Shown here: positions 18,768-28,200 of the stretch, in pieces
How positions within the stretch are numbered: position 1 is the stretch's first letter
Layout: every line of letters starts with the position of its first letter
Assembly: GCF_050920755.1 (NCBI RefSeq)
Contig: NZ_CP158480.1
Location: forward strand, 1,550,001 to 1,614,000
Reading direction: 5' to 3'
From: Oligella sp050920755
Lineage (GTDB): Bacteria > Pseudomonadota > Gammaproteobacteria > Burkholderiales > Burkholderiaceae_B
Length of the DNA: 64,000 bases
The notes under the pieces: generated by a model
The model's input: the letters and a program-made list of their open reading frames with translations, nothing else
Databases searched by the model: none
What the model was told of the DNA's origin: nothing
Position numbers and translations under genes: made by a program

Positions 18768-18874
18768 GTTAGATTTCCGTAGTTTTAGTTTCGCTCCAAA
18801 ATCGAGCGGCGCGGGAGGATTTCGAACCACGCGAGGGGTAAGTATACTATCTAAGACCATAGACTTGGCAAATA

Positions 18875-19290
18875 CTACTTAAACCCTTGCGGATTCCCCT
18901 TCTGCCACTTCCAGCTATGCCGCATCATATCCTCAATCCCATAGCTTGCCTCCCAACCCAACTCCCTCTTTGCCTTTAGAGGATTAGACCAACACTCGGC
19001 AATATCACCGGGACGTCTTTCGACCAAAGTATAGGGTACGCTTACGCGGGTTGCTTTTTCGAAGGCTTCAATCACTTGCAAAACGGAATAGCCCTGACCG
19101 GTGCCCAAATTCCATACATGACAGCCGCTAGCGTTCTGCAAATAATCCAAAGCAGCAAGATGACCTTTGGCTAAATCAACCACATGAATATAATCACGCA
19201 CACCGGTGCCATCTATCGTTGGATAATCCGAACCGAAGACTGACAATTTTTCCAGTTTACCAATGGCAACTTGAGTGACGTATGGTGTAA
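18875..19290 (-). pseudogene. galE: UDP-glucose 4-epimerase, 3' fragment
   Basis: The frame encodes about the last 140 residues of GalE (PYVTQVAIGKLEKLSVFG, DGTGVRDYIHVVDLAKGH, then ERRPGDIAECWSNP). The N-terminal Rossmann half with the NAD-binding and catalytic residues is absent, cut by an IS3 remnant at 19291. The short open frame borrows its first codons from the IS. The product would be inactive. Confidence 0.92.
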
Positions 19291-19425
19291 TGACCCAACA
19301 CTTTCTGCTCACCTTATACCGCTAAAGCCTCTCTGACTTCAATGGGTGACTTCATGCCCAAGGACTGGTGTGGGCGTTGATGGTTATAAAATCCTATCCA
19401 GTCCGCTAACACTCGATTGGCATGT
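19291..19425 (-). mobile_element. IS3-family remnant (3' end of an OrfB) between galE and IS5 copy A
   Basis: The minus strand encodes the last 33 residues of an IS3 OrfB (RVLADWIGFYNHQRPHQSLG, then MKSPIEVREALAV), and the plus strand starts TGACCCAACACTTTCTGCTC, a TG-starting IS terminus directly abutting galE. The rest of the element is gone, cut off by IS5 copy A, and does not reappear on its far side. This is a third IS3 type, different from those at 1-747 and 32183-33342. Confidence 0.8.
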
Positions 19426-20655
19426 TGAGACCTTTGCAATAACCCCTCAAACTTCCTAAAATATGGCTTATTTCCTTGCTTTCTTACTTCAGTCCCATGA
19501 GTAGTTTCTTTCAACAAACCGCCAAAGCCCGTATTGCCAAACACCTCGACCGTTTTCCGTTACTTAAGTTAGATCAAGTGATTGATTGGCGACCGATTGA
19601 ACGCTACCTCAATTCACAAAAGCAGCGTCGATTGACGACTCAACAAGGTCGTCCGAGTTATCCCGTGCTCGCCATGTTTAAGGCAGTCCTATTGGGTCAA
19701 TGGCATAGCCTCTCCGATCCGGAGCTTGAGCATAGTTTGGTGACTCGCATTGATTTTACGATTTTTTGCGGTTTTGATGATATGGACGTTCCCGATCACA
19801 GTACCCTATGCCGTTACCGCAATTGGTTGGCTGAGGAGGGTTTATTGGATAAGCTGTTAGTGCTTATCAATCAGCAGTTAAGCGAGAAGGGTCTAAAAGT
19901 AGCCAAGGCGCAAACGGCAGTGGTTGATGCGACGATTATTCAAACGGCAGGTCGTAAGAAAATGAAGGCAATTGAGCAGCTTGAGGACGGTGAGTATCAT
20001 GAGTCTGCACCAAGCACTGATAAGGATGCACGTTGGACAAAAAAGGGGGCTGACTTCCATTTAGGCTTTAAGCTACATGCTCGTTCGGATGGTGAGGGCT
20101 ATATTGAAAAGCTTAATACCACGCCCGCTAATGTGCATGAGGTTAATCAACTTGAACCGCTCGTCAATGATTTGGAACAGGGCACGAGAGTAGAAGCGGA
20201 TAAGGGCTATAGCAGCGCAAAGAACCGAAAGCGATTACAAGCGCTCGGCTTAGAAGATGGCATTATGCAAAAGGCGCATCGCGGTTCAGTGTTGACACGT
20301 GAGCAGATAGAACGCAACAAGCGTTTATCTAAGACTCGCTATGTGATTGAGCAAAGTTTCGGCACGCTGCACCGTAAATTCAAACATAAGCGGGCAAACT
20401 GTTTTGGTCTCGTCAAGGTGCATGCGCAGTCGCTTTTGAAAGCGATTTACATCAATTGTTTAAAAGCTGCCAATAAGCTTAGGATAGTTGCGCCTAATTT
20501 TGCCTAAAAGGCAGAATTAGGCAGATAAATGCCTAAAAAACAGGCATTTATCGATAAAAGCGGGGTAAAATTTGCCGAAAATTTCCTAAAAAAATCAAAA
20601 AATTTCCAAGTAGAACAGAAATCCGGTATTTAACTGCTTTTATGCAAAAGTCTCA
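19426..20655 (+). mobile_element. IS5-family element, copy A
   Basis: A complete 1230-bp element with ends TGAGACCTTTGCA and TGCAAAAGTCTCA. The bases outside the ends are TGT on the left and ACC on the right, so there is no matching target repeat, which suggests recombination or a deletion next to it. It is nearly identical to copies at 30953, 43162, 54752 and 56808. Behind the transposase stop lie two tandem hairpins (20493-20521 and 20524-20552) found in every copy. It lies inverted with respect to copy B and bounds the mes-Wadjet segment on the left. Confidence 0.95.
19476..20507 (+). CDS. IS5-family DDE transposase, copy A
   Basis: A 343-residue transposase if TTG is used as the start, or 336 from the ATG at 19497, which may be the real start. 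The N-terminal DUF772-type domain includes VPDHSTLCRYRNWL. The catalytic DDE residues are seen in VVDATIIQ, VEADKGYSS and YVIEQSFGTLHRK. The protein is intact. Copies A, D and E share HLGFKLH and KRANCFG, while B and C have HIGFKLH and KRASCFG. Confidence 0.95.
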   Translation: MLSYFSPMSSFFQQTAKARIAKHLDRFPLLKLDQVIDWRPIERYLNSQKQRRLTTQQGRPSYPVLAMFKAVLLGQWHSLSDPELEHSLVTRIDFTIFCGFDDMDVPDHSTLCRYRNWLAEEGLLDKLLVLINQQLSEKGLKVAKAQTAVVDATIIQTAGRKKMKAIEQLEDGEYHESAPSTDKDARWTKKGADFHLGFKLHARSDGEGYIEKLNTTPANVHEVNQLEPLVNDLEQGTRVEADKGYSSAKNRKRLQALGLEDGIMQKAHRGSVLTREQIERNKRLSKTRYVIEQSFGTLHRKFKHKRANCFGLVKVHAQSLLKAIYINCLKAANKLRIVAPNFA

Positions 20656-20689
20656 ACCTGCCGGGTTTGCTAACCTCGCTGGGCAAACC

Positions 20690-20713
20690 AAAAAAGCCCG
20701 CAAATCGCGGGCT
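20690..20713 (-). terminator. intrinsic terminator after mesD
   Basis: The minus strand reads AGCCCGC, loop GATTT, GCGGGCT, then a run of T. It lies 60 bases past the mesD stop. Confidence 0.85.
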
Positions 20714-20773
20714 ATATAAACGGGCTGATTTAAATGCGCGTGCAGTTTTTAGAATATACTGCTCAGTATCACT

Positions 20774-21796
20774 TTAAAGCTCACCACGTACTATCGCTGT
20801 ACCGGCACTTAGGGCGCGCAGCTTGCCGTTTGCGACCTCACGTGATAATGGCGCCATACCACAGTTGGTGCAAGGATATAGATTTTCCGCATCCACAAAC
20901 TGCAAAGCTTTTCTTAGGGTTGCAGCCACCTCTTCCGGCGTTTCAATAACATTTGTCGCCACATCAATAGCACCTACCATCACTTTTTTACCGCGGATCA
21001 GCTCTAATAAATCCATCGGCACATGTGAGTTATGACATTCCAGAGAAATCAGATCAATTTTGGATTGCTGCAGTTTAGGGAAAAATTCCTCGTACTGACG
21101 CCATTCTGAGCCAAGTGTTTTTTTCCAATCCGTATTGGCTTTAATCCCATAGCCATAACAGATATGGACAGCCGTTTCACACTTTAAGCCCTCAATCGCT
21201 CTTTCAAGGGTTGCAATACCCCAGTCATTCACATCATCAAAGAAAACGTTAAAGGCCGGTTCATCAAATTGAATAATATCAACGCCTGCGGCTTCCAACT
21301 CCTTTGCCTCTTGATTAAGGATCTTGGCAAATTCCCAAGCCAACTTTTCGCGACTCTTATAATGTGCATCATATAAGGTATCGATCATGGTCATTGGCCC
21401 AGGCAAAGCCCATTTAATCGGCTGTTTGGTATGCTGACGTAAAAACTTCGCATCCTCGACAAACACCGGTTTAGAACGAGATACCTCACCGAACACGGTC
21501 GGTACACTGGCATCATAGCGGTTGCGAATACGCACCGTTTCGCGCTTTTCAAAATCCACCCCGTCCAGGTGCTCAATAAAAGTGGTCACAAAGTGCTGGC
21601 GTGTTTGTTCACCATCACTGATAATATCAATGCCTGCCACTTCCTGCTCTTTTAAAGAGAGTAGCGAAGCATCTCTTTTAGCAGAGGCCAGTTCCTCGCC
21701 CTCCAACTTCCATGGCGACCAAAGCTTTTCCGGCTCAGCCAACCAAGCGGGTTTAGGAAGACTACCGGCGGTTGATGTGGGTAATAATTTATTCAT
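20774..21796 (-). CDS. mesD: core-MetE methionine synthase, MesD type
   Basis: A 340-residue protein equal to the catalytic half of cobalamin-independent methionine synthase. The zinc/homocysteine ligands are present: HIC (H211, C213), E253 in SLECHNSH and C312 in TNCGMAPL. The N-terminal folate-binding half of MetE is absent. In the MesD family the enzyme methylates homocysteine without using methyl-folate and needs the partner MesX, encoded directly upstream here; the methyl donor is not known to me. The stop precedes a strong terminator. MesX pairing makes MesD likelier than other core-MetE types. Confidence 0.87.
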   Translation of the reverse strand: MNKLLPTSTAGSLPKPAWLAEPEKLWSPWKLEGEELASAKRDASLLSLKEQEVAGIDIISDGEQTRQHFVTTFIEHLDGVDFEKRETVRIRNRYDASVPTVFGEVSRSKPVFVEDAKFLRQHTKQPIKWALPGPMTMIDTLYDAHYKSREKLAWEFAKILNQEAKELEAAGVDIIQFDEPAFNVFFDDVNDWGIATLERAIEGLKCETAVHICYGYGIKANTDWKKTLGSEWRQYEEFFPKLQQSKIDLISLECHNSHVPMDLLELIRGKKVMVGAIDVATNVIETPEEVAATLRKALQFVDAENLYPCTNCGMAPLSREVANGKLRALSAGTAIVRGEL

Positions 21797-21835
21797 AATA
21801 AAAGCCTAAATTCTCATCATTTTGATATTTTATAA

Positions 21836-22813
21836 TTAAACAGCGTATTCAGCCGTCCACTGTTCCAAAGTCTCTTTATAGGGTTTGATAAAGTACTCTT
21901 CGGTAAATTTACCCTGTTGAATCGCTAACTGCGTACGCTCAACACGGTCATAAACCACTTGGGTTAATGAGTAATTATCATTAGTAAGACTCGGTTGATA
22001 GATTTTACCCGCTACTGCATTGGCATTATAAATTTCAGGGCGATAAATTCTCTGGAAGCTCTCCATGGTACTGATGGTACTGATTAACTCCAGATTTGAG
22101 TAATCACTCAGCAAATCCCCGGAAAAATAAAAAGCAAACGGCGCAACGCTACCTTTAGGCATAAAGTAACGTACCTTTAAACCCATTTTGTCAAAATACT
22201 GATCGGTTAAAGAAAATTCATCTTGCAAATACTCTACACCAAGAATAGGATGCACATTATCCGTACGACGATAGGTTCTCGTACTGGCAACACTCAAACA
22301 AATCACCGGCTGCTTATTGAAATTTTCTTTATAGGCTTTGGAATTTAAAAAGGCTTTAAATAAATTGCCGTGTAAGTCCCCATAGGCCTCAGGCAAGCTG
22401 AACTCCGCTTTATCTTTATTATGCTCAGGTAACAGTACACTGAAGTCATAATCACGTACATAAGAGGAGAAGTTATTACCCACAATACCCGGGATGCGTT
22501 TATTCGTCTTATGATCCACGACGGTAGTTTTTAATACCTCAATTAGAGGGAATACCTTGCCATCGCCCTCAACATCCACTTCCGCTGAAATAATCTCCAA
22601 CTCCACCGAATAGCGATCGGCACCGGGGTTATCCCAGTCGGCTAGACTATTAAAGCGACTGTTAATCATATTAATGGCATTGCGTAAGTTCTGCTGACGA
22701 TGCTCGCCTCTGGCTAAATTAGCAAAGTTCGTTGTTAGACGCGTTTCACTTGAAGGTAAGTAATTTTCATCAAAGCGAATACTATTAATATGAAATTCAA
22801 ATTCTTTACTCAT
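21836..22813 (-). CDS. mesX: DUF1852 protein, MesD partner MesX
   Basis: A 325-residue DUF1852 protein (EFHINSIRFDENYLPS at the start, then TRLTTNFANLARGE). DUF1852 proteins are almost always next to mesD and are required with it for methionine formation in family members studied genetically. I take ATG at 22813, where the conserved family N-terminus begins and a GAGG Shine-Dalgarno lies upstream; the open frame extends 28 codons further. mesD follows after 39 bases on the same strand, and a MetR-like regulator is divergent. Confidence 0.87.
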   Translation of the reverse strand: MSKEFEFHINSIRFDENYLPSSETRLTTNFANLARGEHRQQNLRNAINMINSRFNSLADWDNPGADRYSVELEIISAEVDVEGDGKVFPLIEVLKTTVVDHKTNKRIPGIVGNNFSSYVRDYDFSVLLPEHNKDKAEFSLPEAYGDLHGNLFKAFLNSKAYKENFNKQPVICLSVASTRTYRRTDNVHPILGVEYLQDEFSLTDQYFDKMGLKVRYFMPKGSVAPFAFYFSGDLLSDYSNLELISTISTMESFQRIYRPEIYNANAVAGKIYQPSLTNDNYSLTQVVYDRVERTQLAIQQGKFTEEYFIKPYKETLEQWTAEYAV

Positions 22814-22996
22814 TGCTGATAAATCCTCAATCAAATTCTTTGGCATAGATAAGACGGTATGTGTATTTTTCATTAGTTGCTCTAGCAGCGATTTCACGCC
22901 TTTATCATCGAATGATTTGATTGTTGGCGGAGAGAAAAATAAAACCGTTTTATGTAATGCTATTTTTGCATGAGGTTATTTTAGCGATAGCAATAC

Positions 22997-23041
22997 ATGA
23001 AGTAAAATGGTATATTCTTATATATCCATGAATTTTACTCA
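22997..23041. promoter_or_regulatory. inverted-repeat operator candidate between mesX and the LysR gene
   Basis: AGTAAAAT (23001-23008) and ATTTTACT (23032-23039) form a perfect 8-bp inverted repeat. The right half overlaps TGAATTTTACTCA, one mismatch from the MetR consensus TGAA-N5-TTCA. It lies just upstream of the LysR start at 23048 and could serve both divergent genes. Confidence 0.45.
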
Positions 23042-23047
23042 TAATCA

Positions 23048-23956
23048 ATGATAGAACGTATTCATTTAGCCATTGTGCAGCAAGTCGAAGAGCAAGGCTC
23101 TTTAACCGCTGCCGCAGAAGTACTGCATGTCACACAATCTGCCTTAAGTCATAGCATGAAAAAGCTGGAGCAGCTCATCGGCACTGAAATCTGGCGCCGC
23201 GAGGGGCGTACACTGCAATTAACCCAAGCAGGTCAGCATTTGTTAGCCGTAGCAAACCGCGTCCTCCCACAGCTGGAACTGGCCGAAGAAAGGCTGCAGC
23301 AATTTGCCCATGGCAAGCGCGGCTCGCTACGCATCGGTATGGAATGTCACCCCTGCTATCAATGGCTGCTTAAAATCGTCTCCCCCTATCTTCAAGCTTG
23401 GCCTCATGTCGATTTGGATGTTAAGCAAAAATTCCAATTCGGCGGTATTGCCGGACTCTTTAACTATGAAATTGATTTACTGGTCACCCCCGACCCGCTC
23501 TTTAGAGCGGGTCTGCAGTTTGAGCCGGTGTTTGACTATGAGCAAGTATTGGTCGTGGCTGCAACACATCCTTTAGCTGACTATCAGTATATCGAGCCGC
23601 CACAGTTAAGTGGGGAGACACTTATCAGCTATCCGGTGGATATTGAACGCTTGGATATTTTTAAGCAGTTTTTAATCCCCGCAGGCGTTGCTCCCAAACT
23701 TCATCGAACCATTGAAACCACCGATATTATGCTGCAAATGGTCGCCTGCGGTCGCGGCGTCACTGCCCTTCCTAAATGGTTAGTGGAAGAATATGCGGAA
23801 AAACTACCGATCAAAGCTATTCGCTTGGGTGAACACGGCATTCCTAAACAAATTCACTTGGGTACCCGTGACAGTGATACCGTCTTGGACTACATCAAGG
23901 CATTTTTTGAGATAGCACGTAAACCGGCACTTGTGGCTTGGCAGGAAAGGGATTGA
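23048..23956 (+). CDS. LysR-type regulator, MetR-like
   Basis: A 302-residue transcription factor. The winged helix-turn-helix fills residues 1-65 (GSLTAAAEVLHVTQSALSHS), followed by an LTTR effector domain with GMECHPCYQWL and ELIDLLVTPDPL-like residues characteristic of MetR. MetR responds to homocysteine and controls methionine genes. It is divergent from mesX-mesD, so it is the likely regulator of the pair. Its stop lies 22 bases from the convergent end of jetD. Confidence 0.88.
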   Translation: MIERIHLAIVQQVEEQGSLTAAAEVLHVTQSALSHSMKKLEQLIGTEIWRREGRTLQLTQAGQHLLAVANRVLPQLELAEERLQQFAHGKRGSLRIGMECHPCYQWLLKIVSPYLQAWPHVDLDVKQKFQFGGIAGLFNYEIDLLVTPDPLFRAGLQFEPVFDYEQVLVVAATHPLADYQYIEPPQLSGETLISYPVDIERLDIFKQFLIPAGVAPKLHRTIETTDIMLQMVACGRGVTALPKWLVEEYAEKLPIKAIRLGEHGIPKQIHLGTRDSDTVLDYIKAFFEIARKPALVAWQERD

Positions 23957-23978
23957 TGGGTTTTATAGGCTATCTCTT

Positions 23979-25208
23979 TCATATTTTGCCCTCTACCCAA
24001 GCTTGCACCATTTCCTCAATATAATCACGGTCTAAACGCTCCTGCTCTAAGCGTCGCCCCCGATAAACATCGGCCCGTAAATCCAGGAAAAGTTTTAACT
24101 CTTCTCCACTCAAATACTCAGGCTCCTTGAAGACAGAATCCGGCTCCGCCACCATCCTGTCTTCAAAACGAAGCACTTCCCGCTCACTCATCATTAATGC
24201 CGTCAAATGCGGAAGCTTTTGGCGCGCCTTACTCAGCATTGCAAAGCCTTCAGAATCAATATCTCCCCAATAAGCAACACGCTTATCACTTAAGCAATCG
24301 GCCGCAAGCCAAGCCAAGTTTTTACCGCCTCCGGCGACCGCAATCGTATCGGCCAGTTGATTTAAACCCAAGCAGGATTGCTCATTTTCGATAATTAAGA
24401 TATTTTTTGCCGTTAATGGATAATTCATTAACGTCTCGGTCGATAATCGCAATATATCTATATTTGCAAATTTCGCCCGTTGGCGCTCGCAGAGTGGGCG
24501 CACCAAGAGCCAATCCTTTGGTTTAACGGTACATCCCAACCAATTTAATAAACCGAGCTCCTTAACCCTTGCGTCTTGTACGATTGAAAGCATATCTTCA
24601 ATCAGAAAGCTGTATTGCTCAATAAACTTCGTATCCACCCCGATCACCGGTAACGCTCGTAAATAGCAAGCTGCTCCCAGATTGGCACGTAATTGAGGTA
24701 TTAATCGCAACAATAAATCCAATTGAGCGGAGGACATTTGCTCTAGGGTACTTAAATGCGTAATCAACACCTTTCTTAAGGCGAATGAATCCGAGCAATT
24801 AATTCCAACTATCAAGTATTCTAATAAAGCATTGATTTTGCGCCATTGCTGAAGTACTTCACCACCGATAAAATGCACTAAGGCATCTGCATTTGACGCA
24901 ATCAGTTGTGTAGGTACTTGTTGACTGGAAAGACGTTGATAGCTTTGTTGCTTCCAAATAATTTCACATTCCGTGGTTGCCGAAGCCTTGGCAGCAAAGC
25001 GACGCCATTGCTCAACATAGATTCGGAAATGCTCTAAGTTATCCAGAATGGCATTACCCGAAGCGGGACTCTTTAGACTTAAACTAACAGGAAAATCCAA
25101 ATCACCACCAAGCAACTGCCGATAATTTCGACTTTGATTAAAATAGCGTTGACGCCAAATCTTTTTGGCGTCCTCCGGCAGTAAACCCCAACCGGGTTTA
25201 GTTGTCAT
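23979..25208 (-). CDS. jetD: Wadjet nuclease subunit JetD (DUF3322/DUF2220, TOPRIM)
   Basis: A 409-residue subunit of the Wadjet anti-plasmid complex. The N-terminal half matches DUF3322, and the C-terminal half (about 190-400) DUF2220 with a TOPRIM core: IIENEQ (E274) and the DxD motif YWGDIDSEG (D316, D318), which would bind the catalytic metal. JetD cuts plasmid DNA after the SMC-like core extrudes it. It overlaps the jetC stop by 11 bases, as last gene of jetABCD. Key residues look intact. Confidence 0.93.
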   Translation of the reverse strand: MTTKPGWGLLPEDAKKIWRQRYFNQSRNYRQLLGGDLDFPVSLSLKSPASGNAILDNLEHFRIYVEQWRRFAAKASATTECEIIWKQQSYQRLSSQQVPTQLIASNADALVHFIGGEVLQQWRKINALLEYLIVGINCSDSFALRKVLITHLSTLEQMSSAQLDLLLRLIPQLRANLGAACYLRALPVIGVDTKFIEQYSFLIEDMLSIVQDARVKELGLLNWLGCTVKPKDWLLVRPLCERQRAKFANIDILRLSTETLMNYPLTAKNILIIENEQSCLGLNQLADTIAVAGGGKNLAWLAADCLSDKRVAYWGDIDSEGFAMLSKARQKLPHLTALMMSEREVLRFEDRMVAEPDSVFKEPEYLSGEELKLFLDLRADVYRGRRLEQERLDRDYIEEMVQAWVEGKI

Positions 25209-28200
25209 AGACCTGCACCCCGTGTAAGTTTGCCTGATCCTTTAAAGCTTGATAGCTCTTTGCCTGATAATCATCCAATAACTCCCAAGTAATTTCTCGC
25301 AGCCTACTCTCATGCGTTGCCTCATTACGTTCCGCAAGAATTAAACTACGGGCGGATTTTCTGGCTACATTAAGATTCTTATAAGGAGTGATCAGATTAA
25401 CGTGCAGCTTTAAGGCTTTAAATACCTTAATCACACGTGCCGCCACACCCTCAGCAGCATTGGAAAAGGCTTCATCCAAAAATACACTGGCGTAGACCGG
25501 TGTTTCTTCATCCTTGGGCGTCAGCACATAAGCTAAACTTGCCGCCACAATCGTCCCGGCAAAAGCCTCTTTTTCACCACCCGACTTACCACTTGAGGAA
25601 TCTAAAACATCAATTACCTCCTCCGTCTCCTGATGAATTTCTTCGGCATAAAATGACATTTGCTTTCTCGGATCAAGTAAACGTTCATCATCCACCCGTG
25701 TAGATTCTAAAGCCTTCGCCAAAACACTAACCACATCATTCACCAATTTAAAGCGTTTATCCTGATCACTATCGGTAATACTACCCAGCGCCAATGCCAT
25801 TTTCTGATTAAAGTCCTTAATAAAAGGATAGTTATCACGGCGTGCATTTAATTTTAAATAGCTTTGGTGTCTGAATTCGGTTTTAGCCAGTACCTGATTA
25901 ATTCGGGCGATACGCTCTCTAATATCGGAGAACTCCGCCTCTACGCCGGTCTGAAAGAGAGCTATCGACTGCGTGATGTTTTTATTAAGACGTTCCTGAT
26001 ATTGTTCAACTAAAGCCGGCAATCCCTCTTCTTCCAGCTTTTGTAAATACAACAGCGCATCAGCCAAGGCCTCAAAACCGCTTGGCCAATCGACCGTATA
26101 AGCTTGCCAACGCTCCTTACCTCTAAAACGACCCAGCTGTCCAATCACTGTCTCTTTGTCTGTGTTTTGTTGACGATTTTCTTTAGCCAGCTGCTCCTTC
26201 AATTCATTATCAATGGATTTAGAAGCTTTAACCATCGGCATATTAAGCATGTTAAGCTTTATTTCCAAACGGCCTTCGACCTCATTCGAAAGTGACTCTT
26301 GAGCTAGGTGAAATACTTGTTCTACATTCGCACGGGCGCTCTTTAGCGCATTATCCTCGCTACCTAAACGCTTAAGAAGCGCAGAGACTTTTTCTTTGAT
26401 AAGTGTCACTGTCTCTTTAGCCGTATCCCAACGACGTTTAGCCTGCTGTAAATCACCCTCGGCAGCCTCTAAGGCCTGTAGACGCTCCGTATAAAGCTCG
26501 CGCTTAATCTCCCATTGCGGCAAATCAATACTGTCCCAATCAAATTCCAGCAGCTTCTCTTGCTTAAGCTGTTGATTTCTAAAGCCCTCGTAAGCCCTTT
26601 GCTCTGAGGAGGTCTTTTGTGACAGCTCTGTTTTTGATACTTGAAGCGCTTGCGCCTGTTTTTTAAGTGCCGCTAATTTAAGCTTGGCATCAAAACCCAG
26701 TTGCCAAAAACGTCGGTCATCAATTCTATGCTGATCTTTTTTCTCAAAAAAACCTTGCTTTAAGTGAATCAAACCATTCACCGTCATTGAAAATTCGGTC
26801 CGGTTTAATACCTCAACCGAATCCACGCAAAGCAAGTCAAAACGCTCTAAATAATCTTGTAACCAAGCACGGTAGCTATGATCTCGCCAATGCAATTTTT
26901 CTAAGAAGCCACCCGGCATAAACTGCACACCTTCTTCTACAAAAGGCTCAACCACTTGCGCTCGCAAAGTCAGTGCCAAATGACGCTGATTAAGCCATGC
27001 GGTCACGCGTTTATAATCCGCTTCCGGCACCAGCAAAGTCAACTTACGACTGGCCAATGCTCTTTCAATTGCTCCGCGCCAAGCAATTTCCTCTTCAGGT
27101 ACATCAATTAGCTCACCGATATACATGAGTTTATCCGGATCAATAGTAAGATCAGCAGCAAGTTTATCTCGTAACTGTTGGAACTTCAGATCAATATTAG
27201 AATTAGGTCGTTGTTCAATAGCTAATATCTCATCTTCTAAACTTTTAAGCTGCTGCTGCAATGTAAATAACTGCTGCTTTGTTGTAAGATAGGCTTCTTC
27301 AAGACGCGCTAATTCAAATTCGCCCAGATGCAATTGCTCCTTAACATGAGCTTGGTTAGCAATAAATCGTTGCTCATCCAATGTTGCATCCAATTCCAGC
27401 TCTTGACACAATGTCTGATAACGCTCGCAGGCACGCAACATAGAGGTGATACGTTCATTAACTTGCGCTAGGCTACGTCTGATTTCGTCCAATTGATCGC
27501 CACCGACTTGAAGATAGGCGGCATGACATTGTTCACTATAAACAGTGGCTTCCTCTTCCTCTCGCTCGTAACGCTTAAGCTCGGCCTCCATGCCGGCGAT
27601 TTTTATCTCCAAATCCGCAATTTCCTGCTCCAGTTCCGCTAACTGCTTTCTAGCAAAGAAAACGCTCAAGCCTTGAGACTCTTCAGTCAGTCTTGAAATA
27701 AGCTCTTGGCGCTTGCTAATAGCCTCATCAAGAACCACTAAGCCCTGCAAGGCCTGAACCTGTGCCCTGGCATCGGTTAAACGATCATGTGTTGCAACCA
27801 AAACAGAAAACTCATCCACAATATAACGGGCTTGCTCTTTAATCTGCCCCGGCTCAAGCACTAATTCACGAATCAGTTTAGTTAAATCATCAATCTTTTT
27901 AAGACCCAAAGCACGCGCCAATAAAGCCGGCGCATTTTCGTTATGCATTGCCAGTTTTTGACGATAAATGGCTTCATATTCACTGAACTTATCATCAAAA
28001 CATTGCAAATTCGGTTGATGATTAATCCATTGCTTAAACTCACGTATCGAGCGACCGTTAAAAGCATCCAATAAATCCTTAAGCTTAAAATTCTCATCCG
28101 CAATAAAGTACAGACGATTTACATCACGATAATGATTACTGGTCTGATTAATATAAAAAATCGCCATCAGAGTCACCGCACTGCCACCGTCATAGCGATA

